This document shows, piece by piece, positions 29,984-37,327 of a stretch of 64,000 nt of DNA. The stretch comes from Streptomyces sp. NBC_00154 (GTDB lineage: Bacteria > Actinomycetota > Actinomycetes > Streptomycetales > Streptomycetaceae): contig NZ_JAPEMI010000001.1 of NCBI RefSeq assembly GCF_026342835.1, positions 310,001-374,000 of the forward strand, read 5' to 3'. The position numbers and the translations under genes are program-made. The notes under the pieces are model-generated. The model had not been told where the DNA came from and ran no database searches. It saw only the letters and a program-made list of their open reading frames with translations. Each line of letters opens with the position of its first letter. Position 1 is the stretch's first letter.

Positions 29984-31405
29984 TCATGCGAGGCCGGCAA
30001 GCGTGAGGAGCAGGGACTTCACTTCGGTGGCCCGGACGGGTCCGGTGAACGCGTGGGGGGTGGAGCAGAGGATGAGCGGACCTTCTTCGTCGCTCATGGG
30101 GAGGCGGCCGTGGCTGCCACGAATGGGTGACGGGTCGAGGGGCACGACCGCCATGCGGTAGCGCATGCCGAGCTTCTTGCGGGCCACGGCGGTGGCCGCC
30201 TTGACCCGGACGTACGGGTCCTGGGGGTCCAGGAAGAGTTCGACCGGGTCGTAGCCGGGTTTGCGGTGGATCTCGACGAGCTGCGCGAAGTCGGGGGCGC
30301 GCGCGTCGTCGAGCCAGTAGTAGTACGTGAACCAGGCATCCGGGTCGGCGACGGCGACGAGCTCGCCGGAGCGCGGGTGGTCGAGGCCGTGTGCCTTCTT
30401 GCCTTCGTCGTCGAGCAGCTGCTCGATGCCCTGGACGTCCTGGAGAGCTTCGCGGGTCGCATCAAGATCCTCGGGGCGGCGTACATAGATGTGGGCGAGC
30501 TGGTGGTCGGCGACGGCGAAGGCCCGGGAGGCCATCGGGTCCAGATACTCCATGCCGTCCTGGGTGTGGACCTCCAGCAGGCCGGCTCGGCGCAGCGCCC
30601 GGTTGATGTCGACCGGTCGGTCGACGCGGGTGATGCCGTACTCGGAGAGCGCGACGACGGTGCGGCCCTCGCGGCGGGCGTCCTCGAGGAGTGGGGCCAC
30701 GGCCCGGTCGAGGTCGGCCGCGGCCGCGAAGGCGCGTGGATCGTCGGGGCCGTACCGCTGCAGGTCGTAGTCGAGGTGCGGGAGGTAGCACAGGGCCAGA
30801 TCGGGGTGGCGGGTGTCGAGGATGTGCCGGGTCGCGTCGATGATCCACTGCGAGGAGACCAGGTCGGCGCCGGGGCCCCAGAAGTGGAAGAGGGGGAAGG
30901 TGCCGAGCTTCTCGGTGAGTTCGTCGTGGAGGGCGGGCGGGCGGGTGTAGCAGTCGGGTTCCTTGCGTCCGTCGGCGTAGTAGACGGGGCGCGGGGTGAC
31001 AGTGATGTCGGTGTCCGCCCCCATGGCGTACCACCAGCAGATGTTGGCGACGGTGTAGCCGGGGTGGACGCGGCGGGCGGCGTCCCAGAGCTTGTCGCCG
31101 GCGACGAGTCCGTTGTGCTGGCGCCAGAGGAGGACGTCACCGAGCTCGCGGAAGTACCAGCCGTTGGCGACGATGCCGTGCTCGGCGGGGGTGGTGCCGG
31201 TGAGGAAGGTCGACTGGGCGGCGCAGGTGACGGCGGGCAGCACGGTGCCGAGGGGGGCGTGGGTGCCCGACTGCCCCAGGGACTTGAGGTGCGGCATGTG
31301 GTCGAGGAGCCGGGGGGTGAGGCCGACGACGTCGAGGACGAGCAGCGGGGTGGGAGTGGCGGTGGTGGAGAGAGGGGAGGACGTACCCGTTTCGGCTGCG
31401 GTCAT
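29984..31405 (-). CDS. Alkaline-phosphatase-superfamily protein, EboF-like
   Basis: The product is 473 aa from the ATG at 31405 behind AGGAGCT. It is a type I phosphodiesterase/nucleotide-pyrophosphatase fold. The first metal Asp lies in LLVLDVVGLTP, the nucleophile region is CAAQSTFLTG, and later metal ligands lie in YLPHLDYD and ADHQLAHIYV. Similar enzymes hydrolyse phosphate mono- or diesters. It overlaps the EboE-like gene by ATGA and fits the EboF position of Ebo clusters. There is no signal peptide. Confidence 0.8.
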   Translation of the reverse strand: MTAAETGTSSPLSTTATPTPLLVLDVVGLTPRLLDHMPHLKSLGQSGTHAPLGTVLPAVTCAAQSTFLTGTTPAEHGIVANGWYFRELGDVLLWRQHNGLVAGDKLWDAARRVHPGYTVANICWWYAMGADTDITVTPRPVYYADGRKEPDCYTRPPALHDELTEKLGTFPLFHFWGPGADLVSSQWIIDATRHILDTRHPDLALCYLPHLDYDLQRYGPDDPRAFAAAADLDRAVAPLLEDARREGRTVVALSEYGITRVDRPVDINRALRRAGLLEVHTQDGMEYLDPMASRAFAVADHQLAHIYVRRPEDLDATREALQDVQGIEQLLDDEGKKAHGLDHPRSGELVAVADPDAWFTYYYWLDDARAPDFAQLVEIHRKPGYDPVELFLDPQDPYVRVKAATAVARKKLGMRYRMAVVPLDPSPIRGSHGRLPMSDEEGPLILCSTPHAFTGPVRATEVKSLLLTLAGLA

Positions 31406-32577
31406 GGGAGCTCCTTGAGGCCGAGGTCGACCAGGAGGTCGCGGGCGAGGGTGAGTTCGGCGGCGATGCCGTCGGCGAGCTGGGGGCGGGTACGCGGGCG
31501 CAGCTCGGCAGGGAGCGCCTGCCAGGTGTACGTCTCCACCTCCAGGTGACGGGTCAGCGGCCGGGCTCCGCCGACGAGGCGGGTCAGCGCGGCCCTGAGC
31601 ACCGGGAGGGTCGAGGTGAGCGGTGGGGCGGGCGGTGCGTGCAGCGGTACGTGGAAGTGGGCGCGCCACGGGGTGCCGTCGGGCAGTGCCTGGCCGGTGA
31701 CCGCCTCGTCGAGGTCGTCGGTGCCGCGCAGTCCGTGGGTGGTCCGGGTCCGGGTCTGGTGGAGGAAGCGGGGTTCGGCGAAAGCGGCGAGCGCGGTACG
31801 CACCTCGGGAAGGTGCGGGTGCTCGGCGTGGAGTGCGGCGGAGAGCTGGGTCTTGGCCACCGGGATGCCGGCTGCGGCGAGCGCGTCGAGGGCGGTGCCC
31901 GGGTCCTCGAAGGAGGTGGCGAGGTGGCAGGTGTCGATGCAGATGCCGATGCGCTGGTGTCCGACGGCGGTGAGCGGTGCGATCGCGTCGGCGGTGGTCT
32001 CGACTGTGCAGCCCGGTTCGGGTTCGAGGCCGATCCGGATGGACTTGCCGGTCAGCTCGGCCAGGACGTCGAGACGTTCGGCGAGGGTGGTGAGGGCGGT
32101 GTGCGCCGTGCGGGCGGCTTGCGGGTCGTCGGTGTACGGGGTGCGCCAGGCGATCGGGAGGGTGGAGATGGTGCCTTCGGTGACGTCGTCTGGGAGCAGT
32201 GTGGCCAGGAGCCGGGCGAGATCGGTGGTGTGGGCGAGCCGTTCGGGGTCCGTCCAGTCCGGCTTGTACACCCGGTACTTGACCTCTTCGGCGCCGAAGC
32301 CTTCGTAAGGGAAACCGTTCAGGGTGACGACTTCGAGGCCGCGGCGGTCGAGTTCGGCGCGCAGTGAGCGCAGCTGGGCCGGGTCGTCGATCAGGGTGCG
32401 CGCGGCGTCCTTGGCGAGCCAGAGGCCGATGCCGAGGCGGTCGCGGCCGAGGCGTTTGCGGACCGGTTCGCAGTGGTCGCGCAGCTGGGCGCGGACCCCG
32501 TCCAGGGTCTCGGCGGGGTGGACGTTGGTGCAGTACGCAAGATGGACGGTGGATCCGTCGGGGTGGCGGAAGCGCAT
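31402..32577 (-). CDS. EboE-like TIM-barrel protein
   Basis: The product is 391 aa from the ATG at 32577 (GGGGAGTG upstream). Metal ligands typical of xylose-isomerase-like barrels appear in IGLEPEPGC and ICIDTCHLA. The opening YCTNVHPAETLDGV is characteristic of the EboE group, whose reaction is unknown. The 4-bp ATGA overlap with the phosphatase gene and the 4-bp gap after the TatD gene show translational coupling in one operon. Confidence 0.82.
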   Translation of the reverse strand: MRFRHPDGSTVHLAYCTNVHPAETLDGVRAQLRDHCEPVRKRLGRDRLGIGLWLAKDAARTLIDDPAQLRSLRAELDRRGLEVVTLNGFPYEGFGAEEVKYRVYKPDWTDPERLAHTTDLARLLATLLPDDVTEGTISTLPIAWRTPYTDDPQAARTAHTALTTLAERLDVLAELTGKSIRIGLEPEPGCTVETTADAIAPLTAVGHQRIGICIDTCHLATSFEDPGTALDALAAAGIPVAKTQLSAALHAEHPHLPEVRTALAAFAEPRFLHQTRTRTTHGLRGTDDLDEAVTGQALPDGTPWRAHFHVPLHAPPAPPLTSTLPVLRAALTRLVGGARPLTRHLEVETYTWQALPAELRPRTRPQLADGIAAELTLARDLLVDLGLKELP

Positions 32578-32581
32578 CGGG

Positions 32582-33430
32582 TCACTCCCCACCGCGGAGG
32601 ATGGAGTTCCCCTCGTGCAGCTGATCGGGGGCGGTGAGGTCGAGCTGGAGGCGGCCGCTCTGGCCGTAGAAAGCGACGGGATTGCGCCAGAGCACCTGAT
32701 CGACATCGTCGTCGCTGAACCCGGCGGCGAGCATGGCATCGCCGACCTTGCGGGTCTTGAGGGGGTCACTCCTGCCCCAGTCGGCGGCCGAGTTGACCAG
32801 GATCTTCTCCGTACCGTGGGTCTTGAGGATCGCGATCATGCGGTCCTCGTCCATCTTGGTGTCGGGGTAGATGGAGAAGCCGGCCCAGCAGCCACTGTCG
32901 ACGGCGTCCTTCACGGTCGTCTCGTTGAGGTGATCCAGCAGGACCCGCTCCGGAGGGAGGTGGGACTCGCGGACGACGTCGATGGTGCGGTGCAGGCCGG
33001 CGAGCTTGTCTCGGTGCGGGGTGTGGACGAGGGCGGGCAGCCCGTGGTCGGCGGCGAGCTGGAGCTGGGCGGCGAGGGCGGTGTCCTCGGCCGGGGTCAT
33101 GGAGTCGTAGCCGATCTCTCCGACGGCGACGACGGAGTCCTTGACGAGGTAGCGGGGCAGGGCGTCGAGGACGGGGGTGCAACGGGGGTCGTTCGCCTCT
33201 TTGGGGTTGAGGGCGAGCGTGCAGTGGTGGGCGATGCCGTACTGGGCGGCCCGGAAGGGCTCCCAGCCGAGCAGGGCGTCGAAGTAGTCGAAGAAGCTGG
33301 CGGGCGAGGTGCGGGGCTGGCCGAGCCAGAAGGAGGGTTCGACGAGGGCGCGGACACCCGCGTCGTACATCGCCTGATAGTCGTCCGTGGTGCGGGATGT
33401 CATATGGATGTGGGGGTCGAAGATGCGCAT
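32582..33430 (-). CDS. TatD-family metal hydrolase, EboB-like
   Basis: The product is 282 aa from the ATG at 33430, which overlaps the EboA stop by ATGA. Amidohydrolase metal sites are visible: FDPHIHM near the N-terminus, the bridging Glu in AVGEIGYD, VHTPH, LDHLNE and NSAADWG. The classical TatD members are nucleases; in Ebo operons the hydrolase presumably acts on a small-molecule intermediate. Confidence 0.85.
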   Translation of the reverse strand: MRIFDPHIHMTSRTTDDYQAMYDAGVRALVEPSFWLGQPRTSPASFFDYFDALLGWEPFRAAQYGIAHHCTLALNPKEANDPRCTPVLDALPRYLVKDSVVAVGEIGYDSMTPAEDTALAAQLQLAADHGLPALVHTPHRDKLAGLHRTIDVVRESHLPPERVLLDHLNETTVKDAVDSGCWAGFSIYPDTKMDEDRMIAILKTHGTEKILVNSAADWGRSDPLKTRKVGDAMLAAGFSDDDVDQVLWRNPVAFYGQSGRLQLDLTAPDQLHEGNSILRGGE

Positions 33431-34110
33431 CAGGACTCCTCCGTGGGGGGTTGGGGTCGCCCCTGCTCGGGAATGTTCGAGTGCTCGGGGAAGGGTGCGG
33501 GGGCCGTGAGGGCGAGGACGCGGCTCAGGTCGTGCGGGACGGTGCGGCCGGCCGCGGTGCGTTCGGCGGCGAAGTCGCCCAGCATGCGGGCGAGTTCCGC
33601 GTCGCCGCCGGCGCGCCGGGCCAGTCCGTCGACGGCGTCGACGGGGACGCCGGTGAAGAGGCACTTGAGGATGGCGTGCCGCCATTGGTGCGCGTCGAGA
33701 TGGACGGCGGCGTACGGGCCGACGGCGGCGGCGACCAGCCGGGTGTCGTTGGTGCGCAGGGCGTCCTCGACGAGCGGAAGGGCGGTGGGGCCGAGGTCCA
33801 GCCGGTGCAGGGTGAGGAGGACGGCGCGCCGTTCGGCGGCGGTGCCCTGTTCGTAGAGTCTGGTCACGGCGGGCAGGTCGGCGCGGGCTTCGAGGAGCAG
33901 CAGGGCGCGTACGGAGTCGGCGTACTCGAGTCCGCAGTGCCGGCCGGCGGCGGCGAACCGCAGCTCCCAAGGAGGGGCGGTGTAGCGGCCGGCCGGCGCG
34001 GTGTCCGCGCTGTCCTCGTGGAAAGCGGTGTGCGCGGCCTCGGCGAGGGCCTCGTCGAGCCAGGCGCGCGCGGCGCCGCCGAGCTGTGCGTCGAGCTGCT
34101 TACGGGTCAT
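33430..34110 (-). CDS. EboA domain protein
   Basis: The product is 226 aa from the ATG at 34110, chosen for the ATGA overlap with the upstream gene (an ATG six bases earlier is possible). It is an alpha-helical, Ala/Leu-rich protein with HEAT-like character (RAVLLTLHRLDLGPTALPLV, AILKCLFTGVPVDAVDGL), the hallmark of the EboA family. No catalytic residues are known. It lies between TIM-barrel and TatD genes as in described Ebo clusters. Confidence 0.82.
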   Translation of the reverse strand: MTRKQLDAQLGGAARAWLDEALAEAAHTAFHEDSADTAPAGRYTAPPWELRFAAAGRHCGLEYADSVRALLLLEARADLPAVTRLYEQGTAAERRAVLLTLHRLDLGPTALPLVEDALRTNDTRLVAAAVGPYAAVHLDAHQWRHAILKCLFTGVPVDAVDGLARRAGGDAELARMLGDFAAERTAAGRTVPHDLSRVLALTAPAPFPEHSNIPEQGRPQPPTEES

Positions 34111-34988
34111 CGGCACGGTGTTGCTCCCTTCGAGGACTTCGACGGGATGCGGTCGCGCAGGAACTCGATGGAGTTCCTGGCCAGTTCGGGGCCCGCGTGG
34201 GAGTGGCGGGGCAGTTCGACGACGGTGAGGCCGCGGTATCCGGTGTCGCCGAGGGCGTCGAGTGCGTCGAGTACGGGCGGGAAGTCGATCTCGCCGTCGC
34301 CGAACGGGAGGTGCTCATGGACGCCCCGGCGCATGTCCTCGATCTGGACGTGCCGCAGCCAGGGGGCGGCGGCACGGACACAGTCGACGGGTGCGGCCGG
34401 TTCGAGGCACTGGCAGTGCCCGATGTCGAGGGTGAGCCCGAGAGGTTCGGGGTCGCCACCGAGGACGCGGAGGTGGTGGAAGTCCGAGAGAGTGGCGAGG
34501 AGATGGCCGGGCTCGGGCTCGATGGCGAGCGGGACGCCGGTACGGGCGGCGGCGTCGAGCACCGGTGCGAGGGCGTCGGTCAGCCGCTGCCAGGCCGTGT
34601 CCGGTGGGGTCTCGGGTGGGGTGATGCCGCTGAAGCAGTGCACGGCGTGGGCGCCGAGGTCGGCGGCGACGTCCACGGCCCGCAGCAGCAGCCGGGTGCG
34701 GGCGGCACGGGCCTCCGGGTCCGGGTCGAGGAGGGACGGGCCGTGCTTGCGGCGCGGGTCGAGGACATAGCGGGCCCCCGTCTCGATGGTCACGCCGAGC
34801 CCCAGCCGGCCGAGCCTGTCCGCCACATGCCGGGTGCGGGCGGCGAGATCCGGGGCGAAGGGGTCGAGGTGCATGTGGTCGAGGGTGAGGCCGACGCCGT
34901 CGTAGCCGAGGTCCGCGAGGAGTCCCAGGGCGTCGTCCAGGCGTAGGTCGGTGAGCCCGTTGGTGCCGTAGCCGAGGCGGATCGTCAT
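34107..34988 (-). CDS. TIM-barrel sugar-phosphate isomerase/epimerase-like enzyme
   Basis: The product is 293 aa. It is a xylose-isomerase-like (AP endonuclease 2) barrel with metal ligands in AIEPEPGHL, LTLDIGHCQC, HVQIEDMR and VVELPRHS. It overlaps the prenyltransferase gene and the EboA gene by ATGA on each side. It is probably a metal-dependent isomerase, epimerase or lyase in the same pathway. The substrate is unknown. Confidence 0.82.
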   Translation of the reverse strand: MTIRLGYGTNGLTDLRLDDALGLLADLGYDGVGLTLDHMHLDPFAPDLAARTRHVADRLGRLGLGVTIETGARYVLDPRRKHGPSLLDPDPEARAARTRLLLRAVDVAADLGAHAVHCFSGITPPETPPDTAWQRLTDALAPVLDAAARTGVPLAIEPEPGHLLATLSDFHHLRVLGGDPEPLGLTLDIGHCQCLEPAAPVDCVRAAAPWLRHVQIEDMRRGVHEHLPFGDGEIDFPPVLDALDALGDTGYRGLTVVELPRHSHAGPELARNSIEFLRDRIPSKSSKGATPCR

Positions 34989-36070
34989 GTGAGGCTCACC
35001 TTCCGGGCGAGTGTGCGGGCAAGGGGGACGAGCCCCATGACGGCGAGCCCGGTGCCGGACGCTCCGGCGCGGGCGGCGAGCACGGCCTGGAGCGGGATCA
35101 TCGCCCGGATGCCGCCGCCGACGGCGCGCTGGGTGAGGGGCGGGGACGGGTTGAGGGTGGCGTGCAGGAGGGGCTTGGCGGCGGTACGGAGGTAGGCGGC
35201 GGTGAGTGCCGTGAGGAGGAGGCGGGGGGCGGGGGCTCCGGACCGGGGCCGGTGGTGGTCACCAGGCCCGCCTTCTGCCGAAACCGGGGGCAGGCCCCGG
35301 GACCCGCGCTGCTCGCGCACCGCGGCGGCGCCGAGCGCGACGATCGCCGCGAGTGCGCCGAGGGGCGCGACGGTGGAACCGCCCTGCGCCTCGTGTCGGG
35401 AGACGGCGGTGACGGCGTAGGTGTGCGCCCCGAGCAGGGCGGCGGCGGGTACGGCGGCACGGACGTCGGGGTGGGTGGTGCGAGCCGGGCCCAGGGCGCG
35501 GGCGCCGCGCAGGATGCGGGCGGTGCGCGTGGGAAGGACGGTGCCGGCGCTACGGGCGGCGTGCGACGCGCCGGTCGCACTCACCGCGCGCTTGACGCCC
35601 ACGTACCCCGCACCCGTCCCCGCCGTCGCCGTCGCGCCCAGCAGCAGGTCCAGTGCGCGTGCCCCCGCCATCGCTGCCGGACCCGCCTGGGTGTGCTTCA
35701 GATGGAGGTCGTAGGCCCAGACCGTTGCCGCCAGGCCGGTGGCCACCGTCAGGGCCGGGCGGCCCGCGCGGGCGGCCAGGGTCAGGCCGGCAGCCGTCAG
35801 GGCGCCGGCTGCCGCGAGAGCCGCGCCGGGGGTGATCCGGCCCGAGGGGATCGGGCGGTGTGGGCGGTCGATGGCGTCCTCGTCGCGGTCGGCCCAGTCG
35901 TTGAGGGCCATGCCCGCCTCGTACAGGCACAGGGAGGCGCCGACCGCCAGCGCGGTGCCTCGGTCGGGGCGCCGGCCCAGGGCCGCCGCCCCGGCGAGCG
36001 CGTCGCCGGGGACGGTGAACAGCGCCGAGACCCTGAGCAGTTCGGCCCAGGCCCGAACTGCGGCTTTCAC
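34985..36070 (-). CDS. UbiA-type prenyltransferase, EboC-like
   Basis: The product is 361 aa with about eight hydrophobic segments. The Mg-prenyl-diphosphate motif NDWADRDEDAIDRPHRPIPSG (split across residues about 57-77) is intact, while the second Asp motif is weak (WAYDLHLKH). It probably attaches an isoprenoid to a polar acceptor in the membrane. A hydrophilic insert at about residues 240-265 is encoded by DNA resembling the dispersed repeat at 19611. ATGA overlaps tie it to both neighbours. Confidence 0.85.
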   Translation of the reverse strand: MKAAVRAWAELLRVSALFTVPGDALAGAAALGRRPDRGTALAVGASLCLYEAGMALNDWADRDEDAIDRPHRPIPSGRITPGAALAAAGALTAAGLTLAARAGRPALTVATGLAATVWAYDLHLKHTQAGPAAMAGARALDLLLGATATAGTGAGYVGVKRAVSATGASHAARSAGTVLPTRTARILRGARALGPARTTHPDVRAAVPAAALLGAHTYAVTAVSRHEAQGGSTVAPLGALAAIVALGAAAVREQRGSRGLPPVSAEGGPGDHHRPRSGAPAPRLLLTALTAAYLRTAAKPLLHATLNPSPPLTQRAVGGGIRAMIPLQAVLAARAGASGTGLAVMGLVPLARTLARKVSLT

Positions 36071-37185
36071 TTCTGCCCCCGCAGTCGTTCGGCGAAGGCC
36101 AGGAGCTGCAGGTACTGCTCGGAGAGTGCGGCGGGGCCGCCGTCCGGGTCCTTGAAGTAGAAGCCTAGTTCGGGCCGCGGGCCCGTCAGACCCGCTTCGT
36201 GGGCGCGGGCCAGCAGTCGAGCCAGGTCCAGTACCAGCGGGGCGGCCAGCGCCGAGTCGCAGCCCTGCCAGGTCGTCTGGAGGACCATGCGCGCCCCGAG
36301 GAAGCCGTCGAACGCGATGTGGTCCCAGGCTGTCTTCCAGTCGCCGAGGGCGGGTACGTCGTCGATGTGGACCTCGCCCTCGGGCGTCGTGCCCAGTGTG
36401 TCGGCGAGGACGCGTTCCTTGCCCGCGTTCTTGGCCGCCGCCGCGCCCGGGTCAGCCAGCGCCGCCCCGTCCCCGCCGCCCAGCAGATTCGTGCCGGACC
36501 AGGCCCGTACGGGCAGGGCGCGTTGCACGAACATCGGGGCGAGTACGGAGCGGAGCAGCGTCTGTCCCGTCTTGCCGTCGCGGCCTGCGTGAGGAAGTCC
36601 GCAGTCCGCGACGGCGTCCTGGAGCGCGGGGGTGCGCAGCCCGGTGGAGGGGGTGAAGTTGATGTAGGGGCAGCCGGCCCGGAGCGCCGCGGCGGCGTAG
36701 AGCGAGCTGGCGGGCAGCCGGTGCTCTCCGGGTGCCGGGACCGGCTCCGTCGAGGCAACGTTGACCACGACGGTGCGGGCGAGTTCGTTGCGGCGGCCGA
36801 AGTCGGTGAGGTCGGCGGTGAACGCCGCGATGAGTTCCTCGTCCGTACGGGTGTCGCCGGGCAGCGGCCCGCCGGGGCGTATCTCCGTGTCGGCGGCCGC
36901 GAGTTCGGCCCGTACCGCCGAGGGCAGCCCGTGCGGCAGCACTCCCCCGGCAGCCAGTGCCTCGGCCCGTTTGGGCAGCGGACAGCCGACGGTGTCGTGT
37001 CCGCCGAAGACCAGGGAGTTCAGTGCCGGCAGCCCGCTGTCGGCGAAGGGCGCGGTCTCGGTGACCATGCCCGCCGCCGGGTGGAGGCCCGCCGTGACGG
37101 CTGCGCAGCCCGCCGTGGCGGTGGTGGCGACGGAGCCTCGTGCTCCGATGAACCAGACTCCGGTACGAACGGCATGTGCTGACAC
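36067..37185 (-). CDS. Inositol-3-phosphate synthase-like protein
   Basis: The product is 372 aa from a GTG at 37185. Family features are the NAD-binding loop VWFIGARGSVATT, ALNSLVFGGHD, NVASTEP, YINFTPSTG and SGTNLLGGGDG. It should isomerise glucose-6-phosphate to inositol phosphate with internal NAD cycling. First in the operon, it presumably supplies a cyclitol-phosphate acceptor. Here it takes the place of the 3-dehydroquinate-synthase-like EboD of other Ebo clusters. Confidence 0.85.
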   Translation of the reverse strand: MSAHAVRTGVWFIGARGSVATTATAGCAAVTAGLHPAAGMVTETAPFADSGLPALNSLVFGGHDTVGCPLPKRAEALAAGGVLPHGLPSAVRAELAAADTEIRPGGPLPGDTRTDEELIAAFTADLTDFGRRNELARTVVVNVASTEPVPAPGEHRLPASSLYAAAALRAGCPYINFTPSTGLRTPALQDAVADCGLPHAGRDGKTGQTLLRSVLAPMFVQRALPVRAWSGTNLLGGGDGAALADPGAAAAKNAGKERVLADTLGTTPEGEVHIDDVPALGDWKTAWDHIAFDGFLGARMVLQTTWQGCDSALAAPLVLDLARLLARAHEAGLTGPRPELGFYFKDPDGGPAALSEQYLQLLAFAERLRGQK

Positions 37186-37271
37186 GGGCTGCCTCCCTGG
37201 CTGGGGATCCTGGCTGGGCAGTACGAAAAGAGCGGCGCTGATCAGATCGGGGCGGGTCGGGAAGAGGTGGT

Positions 37272-37310
37272 GACGGCGGGCGGGGTAGGGCCTTTGCCCC
37301 GCCCGCCGTC
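37272..37310 (-). terminator. Terminator between the ThuA fusion and the Ebo-type operon
   Basis: A perfect 14-bp stem (37272-37285 with 37297-37310) with an 11-nt loop lies 17 bp after the ThuA-fusion stop on the minus strand. It implies that the inositol-phosphate synthase operon has its own promoter in the remaining 86 bp. Confidence 0.8.
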
Positions 37311-37327
37311 GGACTGCGGCTGTCGCC

